Shown: positions 6,809-14,500, counted from the first letter of the stretch. The stretch is 16,312 nt of DNA from Bacteroidetes bacterium UBA6491 (GCA_002436505.1 DJML01000081.1:7480-23791); one strand, 5' to 3'. Notes: a model not told the origin generated them from the letters alone. Numbers and translations: made by a program.

Positions 6809-7729
6809 TTAATATAAGTCGTCAATTTTCAATTTCAGGTACTTCTTAGTGGAAACGTAGGTACTAAGGACCAGTATCGCAATTCCCAATATTAAAAGTG
6901 ACACAAATAAAATGGAATATTGTGAAATATCCTGCAACAAATAACGCCAGTGGGTCAAAATCTGATCAGAAATAAGCCGATCAGTGACTGATTGCGATCT
7001 GTCAAAAAGTTCTTTATCAACCCAGTTTGCACCGGTAAAAAATGCCAGTAAAAGAAAACAACCTGCAGCAATAGCACCGAACGTGCCGACCCAAAATGCT
7101 CTTTTCACAAACGGCCGGACGATAAACCATTCGGTGGCACCAACCAGTTGCATGCTTTTTATTAGGAACCTGTTTGCAAAGACACTTAATCGGACCGTGT
7201 TCGTTATCAGAATGATCGAAATGATGACCAGGATCAATGTGATGCCAAGAAGGACAAGACTTATCCTCTCTTTATACTTGTTGATGGAGTTCACAAGATC
7301 AGCCTGGTATTCCACATCCTGCACAAAATCCATACCTTCCAGATCATTCTTGATCTTACGAATACCAGAGGTGTCTGAATATTCTGATTTCACGTAGATA
7401 TCAAGTGAGGCAGGAAGAGGATTGCCTCCGATCGTTTCCTCAAAATCGGATTGTATTTCTTTCTTATACTCCTCGGCAGCTTGCTCTTTTGAAGTAAATA
7501 CTGAGGACCTGACAAATTCCATCGAATTAATATTTTCAGTTATTCCGGCTAACCGGTCATCAGGAGCTGCATTAGAGAAATAAATGGTTAGGAGAACATT
7601 TTCTTTCAAGCGATCCGTAAACCGATTGGCGTTGATCACCAACATCCCAAGAAGGCCAAGCAAGAAAAGCACCATGGTGACGCTCACCAAAGCCGGCAAG
7701 TAGGAAGGTTTTTTACGTTTCTTGCTCAA
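6809..7729 (-). CDS. ftsX: Cell division protein FtsX (permease-like)
   Basis: A 306-residue FtsX with the standard layout: a cytoplasmic basic start, a first membrane helix at about 12-33, a periplasmic domain of about 120 residues, then three helices at about 157-178, 212-232 and 270-292. The signature between helices 2 and 3, RLSVFANRFLIKSMQLVGAT (180-199), is characteristic. With FtsE, FtsX couples the cytoplasmic division ring to periplasmic wall hydrolases; ftsE is not next to ftsX here, which is common in this phylum as I recall. The start is TTG at 7729. The next in-frame ATG would remove 18 residues and cut into the first membrane helix, while the TTG start yields the MSKKRKK lead expected of relatives. 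It heads the block ftsX-DUF3098-uppP-MORN and is divergent from sdhC. Confidence 0.95.
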   Translation of the reverse strand: MSKKRKKPSYLPALVSVTMVLFLLGLLGMLVINANRFTDRLKENVLLTIYFSNAAPDDRLAGITENINSMEFVRSSVFTSKEQAAEEYKKEIQSDFEETIGGNPLPASLDIYVKSEYSDTSGIRKIKNDLEGMDFVQDVEYQADLVNSINKYKERISLVLLGITLILVIISIILITNTVRLSVFANRFLIKSMQLVGATEWFIVRPFVKRAFWVGTFGAIAAGCFLLLAFFTGANWVDKELFDRSQSVTDRLISDQILTHWRYLLQDISQYSILFVSLLILGIAILVLSTYVSTKKYLKLKIDDLY

Positions 7730-7744
7730 TGTTATCAGTTAAAT

Positions 7745-7752
7745 CAAAGATA
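7745..7752 (-). promoter_or_regulatory. Candidate -7 element of the ftsX operon
   Basis: On the minus strand TATCTTTG matches TAnnTTTG exactly and ends 16 bases before the TTG start of ftsX. The nearest TTG upstream (7771-7769) is at a 16-base spacing, shorter than the usual 19-21, so the -33 assignment is weak. Confidence 0.4.
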
Positions 7753-7831
7753 GGTATATAATAAATGCCAAAATAGTACTGATTTGATCTTTTGTTAACT
7801 ATCTATTTAGAATAATTCTAATCAAAATGGC

Positions 7832-7862
7832 TTCATATAACAACTCTGCTGGATTAATTTTG
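7832..7862 (+). promoter_or_regulatory. Candidate promoter of sdhCAB-ribE
   Basis: TAATTTTG (7855-7862) is a perfect TAnnTTTG -7 box. TTC at 7832-7834 with a 20-base spacer is a one-mismatch -33 element. Transcription would start near 7867, giving a leader of about 28 bases before sdhC. Confidence 0.5.
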
Positions 7863-7894
7863 CCCATCATTCGCAATTTAACAATCAATATCAG

Positions 7895-8551
7895 ATGAGT
7901 AAAGCTTTTGAAATGTTTTCATCGAGTATCGGAAGAAAGTTCGTGATGTCATTGACGGGACTTTTTCTGATCACATATCTGGTCATTCATTTGGCCATCA
8001 ATTTACTTTCCCTGGTGGATGCGCACCTATTTAACGAGGCATCTCACTTCATGGGGACGAACTGGTTTATTCAGGCAATGCAATATGTACTTGCCCTTGG
8101 ATTTATCTTTCATATTGTTCAGGGGATAGCCCTTGCAAGAAGCAATGCAAAAGCTCGTCCTCAGAAGTACGCGCTTGATAAACCATCCACCAATTCCAGT
8201 TTCAGTTCAAGGAGCATGATCATCACCGGATTGCTGGTGCTGCTATTTCTTGTCTTACATCTGAGGGATTATTTCTGGGAATTGAAATTTGATGATATGA
8301 ACGGGCATGCAACGGATTTTGATCTTGTTGTAGCGCTGTTTGCTAATCCTTTATATACCGGGCTATATGTCTTTTCATTCATAATGCTCGGCATTCATTT
8401 GAATCATGGCTTTCAATCTGCATTTCAATCCGTCGGTGTTAACCATCCAAAATACACCCCCGGAATAAAGAAATTTGGTGTGATCTACTGCGTTATTGTT
8501 AGTGCAGGATTCTCACTTATTGCGCTGGTTCATTATTTTAACTCACTTTAA
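7895..8551 (+). CDS. sdhC: Succinate dehydrogenase cytochrome b subunit
   Basis: The 218-residue membrane anchor of succinate:quinone oxidoreductase, of the single-subunit five-helix type found in Bacteroidota, with no separate SdhD. Hydrophobic helices fall at about 17-40, 60-82, 106-126, 153-173 and 193-214. Histidines placed as axial ligands for two b hemes are seen in each of the first four helices: His32, His73, His122 and His168 or His171. LVIHLAINLL and GIHLNHGFQSAFQSVG are familiar family blocks. The subunit passes electrons from SdhB to menaquinone. It begins the operon, with sdhA 16 bases after its stop. Confidence 0.95.
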   Translation: MSKAFEMFSSSIGRKFVMSLTGLFLITYLVIHLAINLLSLVDAHLFNEASHFMGTNWFIQAMQYVLALGFIFHIVQGIALARSNAKARPQKYALDKPSTNSSFSSRSMIITGLLVLLFLVLHLRDYFWELKFDDMNGHATDFDLVVALFANPLYTGLYVFSFIMLGIHLNHGFQSAFQSVGVNHPKYTPGIKKFGVIYCVIVSAGFSLIALVHYFNSL

Positions 8552-8567
8552 AGATAACGCGAATATT

Positions 8568-10571
8568 ATGTCGGAATTAAAGTCAAATATTCCAGAAGGC
8601 CCACTGGCCGATAAATGGACAAATCACAAGAACAATATTAGGTTGGTAAATCCTGCCAACAAAAGGTTGATCGATGTAATAGTGGTAGGAACTGGACTTG
8701 CCGGTGGCTCAGCAGCGGCGACCCTTGCAGAACTTGGATACAATGTCAAAGCTTTTTGTTTCCAGGACTCACCAAGACGGGCGCATTCTATTGCCGCTCA
8801 GGGAGGAATAAATGCAGCCAAGAATTATCAGGGTGACGGAGATTCTGTTTACAGGTTGTTCTATGACACAATTAAAGGCGGGGATTACAGATCCAGAGAA
8901 GCAAATGTTTATCGTCTTGCAGAGGTCTCTGCAAATATCATTGACCAGTGTGTAGCTCAGGGTGTTCCTTTTGCTAGAGAATATGGCGGGCTGCTGGACA
9001 ACAGGTCCTTTGGTGGTGTTCAGGTATCACGGACCTTTTATGCGAAAGGTCAGACCGGCCAGCAATTGTTATTGGGTGCCTACTCTGCCATGTCAAGGCA
9101 AATAGGTCGAGGAAAGATCAAAATGTACAATCGCCACGAAATGCTGGATATCGTTAAGATAGATGGTAAGGCACGTGGGATCATCGCAAGAGATCTGATC
9201 ACAGGGGAGATAGAAAGGCATTCAGCGCATGCTGTGGTTATAGCTACAGGAGGTTATGGAAACGTGTTCTTCCTGTCTACCAATGCCATGGGGTCAAACG
9301 TAACTGCGGCATGGAAAGTCCATAAACGTGGTGCACATTTTGCCAACCCGTGTTTTACCCAGATCCATCCCACATGTATTCCGGTATCTGGTGATCATCA
9401 GTCCAAACTTACACTGATGTCAGAATCTCTGCGGAATGACGGACGTATTTGGGTCCCCGGAAAAAAGGAAGATGCTGAGGCAATCAGAAATGGAAAGCTG
9501 AAACCAACGGATATTAAAGAAGAAGATCGTGATTACTATCTTGAACGTCGGTATCCGGCTTTTGGTAATCTTGTTCCAAGGGATGTTGCATCTCGAGCAG
9601 CCAAAGAAAGATGTGATGCAGGTTATGGTGTAAATAAGACCGGAGAAGCTGTTTACCTTGATTTCTCATCAGCGATCATGCGGTATGGCAAAGAAAAGGC
9701 CATTACAGAGGGGCTGGGAAATATTTCAGAGAGCAAGATCAAAGAATTAGGTAAAAAGGTAGTTGAGGCTAAATACGGCAACCTGTTTCAGATGTACGAA
9801 AAGATCGTGGATCAAAACCCTTACGAAACGCCGATGATGATTTACCCGGCTGTCCATTATACCATGGGTGGACTGTGGGTCGACTATAACTTAATGACCA
9901 CTATTCCCGGATGCTATGCAGCCGGTGAAGCAAATTTCTCGGACCACGGCGCTAACAGGCTTGGGGCGTCCGCGTTGATGCAGGGCCTTGCCGACGGGTA
10001 TTTTGTTTTACCGTATACCATCGGGGATTACCTGGCAGACGATATTCGTACCGGACCAATTTCTACAGACCTGCCCGAATTTGAGCAGGTGGAGAATGAA
10101 GTTAAAGACCGGTTAAACAAACTTATAAATAATAAAGGCACACATACTGTCGACTATTTCCACAAGAAACTAGGAAAGATAATGTGGGATAAGGTAGGCA
10201 TGGCTCGTAACGAAAGAGGACTGAAAGAAGCGATCGAGGAAATAAAGGCCTTAAGAAAAGAATTCTGGGAGAACGTTCTCGTTCCCGGAGACCTTAATGA
10301 ATTTAATCCTGAGCTTGAGAAAGCAGGTAGAGTGGCCGATTTTATGGAACTTGGTGAACTGATGGCGCTCGATGCCCTGGAAAGAAATGAAAGCTGCGGA
10401 GGTCACTTCCGTGAGGAATCTCAAAGTGAGGAAGGTGAAGCAATGAGGAAAGATGATATTTATGCTTACGTATCTTCCTGGGAGTTTAACGGTGATGCGT
10501 CTGGATTTTCACTTCATAAGGAAAATCTGAATTTTGAGAATGTTGAACTAAAGACCAGAAGCTACAAATAG
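8568..10571 (+). CDS. sdhA: Succinate dehydrogenase/fumarate reductase flavoprotein subunit
   Basis: The 667-residue catalytic subunit, which oxidises succinate to fumarate. The FAD-binding fold begins at IVVGTGLAGGSAA (38-50). RRAHSIAAQGG (70-80) contains His73, the site of covalent FAD attachment. HPT (267-269), SESLRNDGR (285-293), LVPRDVASRA (335-344) with catalytic Arg338, and His430 in VHYTMGG form the dicarboxylate site. GEANFSDHGANRLGASAL (453-470) closes the FAD pocket. The C-terminal region is the helical and capping domain. I start at the ATG at 8568; an in-frame ATG at 8496 would overlap sdhC and add 24 unsupported residues. The length (about 660) is that of the non-classical, SdhC-single-anchor group. 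The neighbours are sdhC and sdhB. Confidence 0.97.
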   Translation: MSELKSNIPEGPLADKWTNHKNNIRLVNPANKRLIDVIVVGTGLAGGSAAATLAELGYNVKAFCFQDSPRRAHSIAAQGGINAAKNYQGDGDSVYRLFYDTIKGGDYRSREANVYRLAEVSANIIDQCVAQGVPFAREYGGLLDNRSFGGVQVSRTFYAKGQTGQQLLLGAYSAMSRQIGRGKIKMYNRHEMLDIVKIDGKARGIIARDLITGEIERHSAHAVVIATGGYGNVFFLSTNAMGSNVTAAWKVHKRGAHFANPCFTQIHPTCIPVSGDHQSKLTLMSESLRNDGRIWVPGKKEDAEAIRNGKLKPTDIKEEDRDYYLERRYPAFGNLVPRDVASRAAKERCDAGYGVNKTGEAVYLDFSSAIMRYGKEKAITEGLGNISESKIKELGKKVVEAKYGNLFQMYEKIVDQNPYETPMMIYPAVHYTMGGLWVDYNLMTTIPGCYAAGEANFSDHGANRLGASALMQGLADGYFVLPYTIGDYLADDIRTGPISTDLPEFEQVENEVKDRLNKLINNKGTHTVDYFHKKLGKIMWDKVGMARNERGLKEAIEEIKALRKEFWENVLVPGDLNEFNPELEKAGRVADFMELGELMALDALERNESCGGHFREESQSEEGEAMRKDDIYAYVSSWEFNGDASGFSLHKENLNFENVELKTRSYK

Positions 10572-10592
10572 TAACAGGATAAGATAATAGCT

Positions 10593-11345
10593 ATGAATTT
10601 AACACTTAAGATCTGGAGACAGAAAAATACTACTTCACAGGGAAAAATGGTGGAGTATAAAGTGAATAATATCTCAGAGGATATGTCATTCCTTGAAATG
10701 ATGGATATCCTTAATGAAGAGCTAATTGTGAAAGGTGATGACCCTATTGCTTTTGATCATGATTGCCGAGAGGGTATCTGCGGGATGTGTTCATTGTATA
10801 TAAACGGCGAAGCACACGGCCCCGATCGAGGCATAACAACGTGTCAGCTTCACATGCGTAAATTCAAGGACGGTGATACCATCTATATTGAGCCTTGGAG
10901 AGCAAAGGCATTCCCGGTGATCAAAGATCTTGTTGTTGACAGGACCTCCTTTGAACGTATAATGGCCTCTGGTGGATTTATCTCTGTGAATACTTCAGGT
11001 AACACACAGGACGCCAACAATATTCCGATTCCAAAAGATGATGCTGACGAAGCTTTTGACGCGGCAACATGTATAGGATGCGGGGCTTGTGTGGCAACTT
11101 GTAAGAATTCTTCTGCCATGTTATTCGTTTCTGCCAAAGTATCTCAACTCGCGCTTTTACCACAGGGCAAACTGGAAAGAGAACGACGCGTGTTGAACAT
11201 GGTTGACCAGATGGACAAAGAGGGATTTGGTAACTGTACGAATACCGGTGCCTGTGAGGTTGAATGCCCCAAAGGAATTTCACTTTCTAACATTGCGCGG
11301 ATGAACAGGGAATACCTGCGTGCCAGTTTGGTGAAAAAAGATTAA
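10593..11345 (+). CDS. sdhB: Succinate dehydrogenase/fumarate reductase iron-sulfur subunit
   Basis: The 250-residue electron-transfer subunit. The N-terminal plant-ferredoxin domain carries the [2Fe-2S] ligands Cys58, Cys63, Cys66 and Cys84 in CREGICGMC and TTC. The C-terminal domain has CIGCGACVATC (160-170) for the [4Fe-4S] cluster. Cys215, Cys221 and Cys225-Pro contribute the third cluster ([3Fe-4S]) and the last ligand. It takes electrons from FAD in SdhA and passes them to the SdhC hemes and quinone. It starts 21 bases after sdhA and ends 10 bases before the riboflavin synthase gene. Confidence 0.97.
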   Translation: MNLTLKIWRQKNTTSQGKMVEYKVNNISEDMSFLEMMDILNEELIVKGDDPIAFDHDCREGICGMCSLYINGEAHGPDRGITTCQLHMRKFKDGDTIYIEPWRAKAFPVIKDLVVDRTSFERIMASGGFISVNTSGNTQDANNIPIPKDDADEAFDAATCIGCGACVATCKNSSAMLFVSAKVSQLALLPQGKLERERRVLNMVDQMDKEGFGNCTNTGACEVECPKGISLSNIARMNREYLRASLVKKD

Positions 11346-11355
11346 CATTTGCGGT

Positions 11356-11940
11356 ATGTTTACCGGCATAATTGAATCTATCGGACGCGTTGATGAGATC
11401 CAACGATCAGGAGGTAATCTTATTTTTACCATTTCTTCTGGCATTTCTTCAGAATTAAAAGTTGACCAAAGTTTATCTCATAATGGCGTTTGCCTTACCG
11501 TTATCTGGAAAGACCTTCATTCGCATAAGGTGGAAGCCATTGAAGAAACGCTTGCAAAGTCGAATATCGGGGATCTTAAAGTAGGTGATCTTGTCAACCT
11601 GGAGCGATCAATGATCATGAACGGCAGGCTGGACGGACACATTGTCCAGGGACATGTTGACCTTGTTGGGGCATGCGTAGAGAAAAAGGAGAAAGACGGA
11701 AGCTGGGAGTTTGTTATTCAGCATCCCAAAGGGGAATTTTTTACGGTTGAAAAGGGTTCTATTTGCGTAAATGGAGTAAGTTTAACGGTAGTAAACTCCA
11801 GAAATGACGGTTTTGCCGTGGCCATTATACCGTATACCTATGAACACACTAATTTTAAAAACATAGTAGAAGGATCAAAAGTCAATCTTGAATTTGATAT
11901 CATAGGCAAATACGTAGCACGTCTGCTTGAACGCAAATGA
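11356..11940 (+). CDS. ribE: Riboflavin synthase alpha chain
   Basis: A 194-residue enzyme that dismutates two molecules of 6,7-dimethyl-8-ribityllumazine into riboflavin and a pyrimidinedione. It has the expected tandem lumazine-binding domains. Domain 1 starts with MFTGIIE (1-7) and has NGVCLTV (43-49). Domain 2 begins around LDGHIVQGHVD (92-102) and has VNGVSLTV (138-145) and IPYTYEHTNF (158-167). Length and N-terminus are typical. It is only 10 bases after sdhB, with no terminator visible between them, so it is probably the last gene of the sdh transcript. The product's FMN/FAD derivatives include the covalent cofactor of SdhA, a plausible but unproven reason for the linkage. It is convergent with the RidA-family gene. 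Confidence 0.95.
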   Translation: MFTGIIESIGRVDEIQRSGGNLIFTISSGISSELKVDQSLSHNGVCLTVIWKDLHSHKVEAIEETLAKSNIGDLKVGDLVNLERSMIMNGRLDGHIVQGHVDLVGACVEKKEKDGSWEFVIQHPKGEFFTVEKGSICVNGVSLTVVNSRNDGFAVAIIPYTYEHTNFKNIVEGSKVNLEFDIIGKYVARLLERK

Positions 11941-11985
11941 AGCGTATGCCCATTAAAGGGGTAGAATGAAGGCGTGGAAGCAGGA

Positions 11986-12402
11986 TTAAATTGTTGCTAT
12001 GACCTTTAACTCAATAGCGATGGGAGTGGGCAGGGATTTTATCTCCAGCGTTGTCCTGCAAGGAAGATTATCTTTGAAATACTCAGCATAGATCTTATTG
12101 TATGTCGGGAAGTCATCTTTCATATTGGTAAGAAATACGGTCACGTCTACAATATTATCCCAGCTGCTGCCTGCATCTTCCAGAATATACCGGATATTTT
12201 TAAAGACTGAATGACACTGGATAGCTATGTTATAATCCACGATCTTTCCAGTGCTGTCCAGGGTTACTCCCGGAATATCCTTTGAACCTCTTTCTCTTGG
12301 CCCGACGCCGGAAAGAAACAGCAGATCTCCTACTTTTCTGGCATGAGGATAAAGACCAACCGGTTCCGGTGCTTTTGATGAATCGAATTTTTCTGAAGAC
12401 AT
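11986..12402 (-). CDS. RidA/YjgF-family protein
   Basis: A 138-residue single-domain Rid protein. FLSGVGPRE (29-37), a helix at about 55-77 followed by NIVDVTVFLTNMKD (83-96), and PCRTTLEIKSLPTPIAIELKV (114-134) follow the chorismate-mutase-like fold. Arg116 is in the position of the RidA catalytic arginine, and Glu131 lies near the conserved C-terminal acid. Archetypal RidA hydrolyses reactive 2-aminoacrylate and related imines. The N-terminal part (APEPVGLYPHARKVGDLLFL) reminds me of 2-aminomuconate deaminases of the same superfamily, but no tryptophan or kynurenine catabolic genes are adjacent, so I do not assign that activity. It is divergent from the methyltransferase gene. Confidence 0.85.
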   Translation of the reverse strand: MSSEKFDSSKAPEPVGLYPHARKVGDLLFLSGVGPRERGSKDIPGVTLDSTGKIVDYNIAIQCHSVFKNIRYILEDAGSSWDNIVDVTVFLTNMKDDFPTYNKIYAEYFKDNLPCRTTLEIKSLPTPIAIELKVIATI

Positions 12403-12478
12403 GATGCGAATATCCGAATGTTCTTTAGTTTTTAAAACACGTTATGCGCGAACATTTGGAATTTTTGTAGATTACGGT

Positions 12479-12916
12479 ATGAAATGGTTCCGTCATCCTC
12501 AGGTATTGGTTTACCTTCAAGTCTGTGTTCTGCTGTATTTTATCCTTATGGTACCATGGACGCCTGAATCGAATTGGATATGGCCGGAGATAATAGGTCT
12601 GGCTACAATGGTTTGGGCTCTGTTTGCAATGGGTTTAACTACTTTCAGCGTTTTTCCACAGCCGAAAACAGCCGGGAAATTCACTGACCGAGGACCTTAC
12701 AGATTTGTCCGGCATCCAATGTATTCAGGTTTATTGCTGGTGCTTTTATCCCTCACTTTCTCCAGTTTTAGCTGGCTGAATTTGGGCGTACTTCTTTTTT
12801 TTACCCTTTTGATAGTGGTTAAACTATCTCTTGAAGAACAGATGCTACAAGACACATACAGCTCCTACAAAGAGTACATGAAGAGAACCAGGAAATTGAT
12901 ACCTTTTATCTGGTAA
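12479..12916 (+). CDS. Membrane methyltransferase, isoprenylcysteine carboxyl methyltransferase (ICMT)/PEMT-like
   Basis: A 145-residue membrane protein. Hydrophobic segments lie at about 8-25, 37-56 and 84-115, the last long enough for two helices. The C-terminal signature is GPYRFVRHPMYSG (72-84), then Glu119/Glu120, then tyrosines around 127-133 and KLIPF near the end. This is the SAM-binding motif of the ICMT/NnrU/phospholipid methyltransferase superfamily. Bacterial members methylate varied lipophilic substrates, and the substrate here cannot be inferred. I start at the ATG at 12479 (MKWFRHPQ). The open frame extends to 12401, overlapping the divergent ridA start, but the extra 26 residues are not hydrophobic and look unlike coding sequence. 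It is convergent with floA. Confidence 0.75.
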   Translation: MKWFRHPQVLVYLQVCVLLYFILMVPWTPESNWIWPEIIGLATMVWALFAMGLTTFSVFPQPKTAGKFTDRGPYRFVRHPMYSGLLLVLLSLTFSSFSWLNLGVLLFFTLLIVVKLSLEEQMLQDTYSSYKEYMKRTRKLIPFIW

Positions 12917-12936
12917 CAGATCAAAGAAAAAGTAAT

Positions 12937-12964
12937 TTCAGGCAAAACCTGAATTAAGTTCAGG
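12937..12964. terminator. Alternating inverted repeats between two convergent genes, possible bidirectional terminator
   Basis: TTCAGG (12937-12942), CCTGAA (12948-12953) and TTCAGG (12959-12964) form two mutually exclusive six-base-pair hairpins, with loops of five bases each. They lie between the stop of the methyltransferase gene and the stop of floA. The T-rich stretch at 12975-12981 follows the second hairpin on the plus strand, at a distance of about ten bases. The stems are short and the U-run is not adjacent, so termination is only a suggestion. Confidence 0.35.
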
Positions 12965-12972
12965 AAGAGAAA

Positions 12973-13959
12973 TTATTTTTTCTCATCCTTCTTTTTCGGG
13001 CCGGCAATGGAATCACGCATTGATGTATCTGCTTCGATATTCTTCATCTTATAGTAATCCATGATGCCAAGATTTCCTGATCTGAATGCTTCAGCCATCG
13101 CTTTAGGAACTTCTGCTTCAGCAAGGATAACTGCTGCTCTGGCTTCCTGAGCTCTTGCCTTCATCTCCTGTTCTTCAGCAACAGCCATCGCACGGCGTTC
13201 TTCTGCTTTGGCATTCGCCACTTTCAGATCTGCCTCAGCCTGATCCGTTTGAAGCACCGCGCCAATATTCTTGCCAATGTCAATGTCTGCAATATCAATT
13301 GAAAGTATATCAAATGCCGTTCCTGCATCAAGCCCCTTGTCAAGAACGGTCTTTGAGATCTTGTCAGGATTCTCAAGCACTTCTTTATGGTTCCCTGCAG
13401 AACCAATAGTCGTGACTATACCTTCACCCACCCTTGCAAGGATGGTTTCTTCTCCTGCACCACCCACCAGCTGGTGAATGTTTGCCCTGACCGTAACTCT
13501 TGCTTTCGCAATGAGCTGTATACCGTCTTTAGCCACAGCGGCAACAGGAGGCGTATTTATCACTCTGGGATTTACCGATAACTGCACGGCATCAAATACA
13601 TCCCGGCCTGCAAGATCAATGGCAGCTGCCATATTGAAATTCAAAGGGATATTCGCCTTATCAGCTGATATAAGTGACTTAACGACAGTATCAACGTTTC
13701 CCCCTGCAAGGTAATGTGTTTCAAGGTTGTCAACCGAAACATCCAGCCCTGCTTTTGTAGAGTTGATCATAGGGTTTATGATCGAGCTTGGCCTTACCTT
13801 CCTTATGCGCATAAGAAAAAGTCGGAACAGACCAACTTTGACACCTGATACATAGGCGGTAAACCATAAAACGATCGGGAAAAACCGAAGAAAGAAGATC
13901 AGCAGAATAACTACTGCTATTATTAAGCCAAGTAAAAGAGGTTCTGGTCCCATAGTCAT
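12973..13959 (-). CDS. floA: Flotillin-like protein FloA
   Basis: This 328-residue protein is a bacterial flotillin of the FloA (YqfA/UPF0365) type, which organises membrane microdomains. A hydrophobic N-terminal re-entrant or membrane segment spans about 8-40 and is followed by KVGLFRLFLMRIRKVRPSSI. The SPFH/PHB core covers about 70-235, with QLSVNPRVINTPPVAAVAKDG (126-146, approximately) and ARVTVRANIHQLVGGAGEET as characteristic blocks. An Ala/Glu-rich coiled coil with repeated EA pairs runs over about 238-292, ahead of RSGNLGIMDYYKMKNI and a Lys-rich C-terminus. The start ATG overlaps the NfeD stop by four bases (ATGA), so the two are translationally coupled. Flotillin-NfeD pairing is a widely conserved arrangement. 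Confidence 0.96.
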   Translation of the reverse strand: MTMGPEPLLLGLIIAVVILLIFFLRFFPIVLWFTAYVSGVKVGLFRLFLMRIRKVRPSSIINPMINSTKAGLDVSVDNLETHYLAGGNVDTVVKSLISADKANIPLNFNMAAAIDLAGRDVFDAVQLSVNPRVINTPPVAAVAKDGIQLIAKARVTVRANIHQLVGGAGEETILARVGEGIVTTIGSAGNHKEVLENPDKISKTVLDKGLDAGTAFDILSIDIADIDIGKNIGAVLQTDQAEADLKVANAKAEERRAMAVAEEQEMKARAQEARAAVILAEAEVPKAMAEAFRSGNLGIMDYYKMKNIEADTSMRDSIAGPKKKDEKK

Positions 13960-14420
13960 GATATTTTTTTTACGATTATTTTATTTTCAAGAATTTTATA
14001 AACTTCAATATCTGTATTGGCCGGAATGGCCTCACCTTCCGTTACAACTTCGACGCGTGTACCATTGATCAGGGCGTTGCCCATAGGTCTCAAAGCGGAA
14101 AGTGTCCTGCCTTTTGCTCCTGTCTGAATATTCTCGGTGTCAATAACATTCACCTTGCCGGTAATCGTCTCATTTAATGAAAATCGATCCCAGGCCCCGG
14201 AACGGAATGTAAGGAATACAATGGTCACAGATACGAGGAAGGACCCTGCTAAAACGAGGTTTCCTGCAGTATTACCAAACTCAACATACGTTTGATATAT
14301 GCCTGTTACCATTAGCACCAGACCAATAATTCCGATGACAATGCCGGGTGTGACAAAAATCTCAATAAGTATCAGCAACAAGCCGATAAGAATTAGAAAT
14401 ATGATAAGTGCAATGGTCAT
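13956..14420 (-). CDS. NfeD-like membrane protein
   Basis: A 154-residue short-type NfeD, lacking the ClpP-like protease domain of long members. Membrane helices lie at about 3-20, 25-43 and 53-71. Glu20 and the PGIVIGIIG turn (25-33) are typical. The C-terminal OB-fold domain (about 86-154) contains TGAKGRTLSALRPMG (100-114), GTRVEVVTEG (120-129) and the final ILENKIIVKKI. NfeD proteins partner flotillins and are thought to bind them through the OB domain. It is first in the pair nfeD-floA and overlaps floA by four bases. It lies 80 bases beyond the gcvP stop on the same strand, so read-through from gcvP is possible. Confidence 0.92.
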   Translation of the reverse strand: MTIALIIFLILIGLLLILIEIFVTPGIVIGIIGLVLMVTGIYQTYVEFGNTAGNLVLAGSFLVSVTIVFLTFRSGAWDRFSLNETITGKVNVIDTENIQTGAKGRTLSALRPMGNALINGTRVEVVTEGEAIPANTDIEVYKILENKIIVKKIS

Positions 14421-14441
14421 GTCAATGTGTTTTCAAATAAC

Positions 14442-14471
14442 GTGAATAAACTTCAATTCACTGATAGTGAA
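14442..14471. repeat. Alternating short inverted repeats between gcvP and the nfeD-like gene
   Basis: GTGAAT (14442-14447) pairs with ATTCAC (14456-14461) with an eight-base loop. TTCACT (14457-14462) pairs with AGTGAA (14466-14471) with a three-base loop. The middle copy is shared, so only one hairpin can form. It lies in the 80-base gap downstream of gcvP on the minus strand, with no clean U-run, so a terminator or attenuator role is weakly supported. Confidence 0.3.
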
Positions 14472-14500
14472 ACCACATTTGTATTCCCATATTCGCTTAA

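Noticed and set aside
8496..8567. Longer sdhA start at the ATG at 8496
   Set aside because: The extension overlaps sdhC by 56 bases and encodes residues that match the sdhC 3' end read in another frame; the ATG at 8568 gives the normal N-terminus.
10883..11283. Two minus-strand ORFs opposite sdhB
   Set aside because: They are antisense shadows of a clear iron-sulfur subunit gene and have no domain of their own.
12401..12478. Methyltransferase start at 12401, overlapping the ridA start
   Set aside because: The extra residues are polar and Arg-rich with no family support, and the ATG at 12479 leaves room for divergent promoters.
13155..13714. Overlapping ORFs in several frames within floA
   Set aside because: They arise from the Ala/Glu-rich repetitive coding of the flotillin coiled coil and SPFH core.
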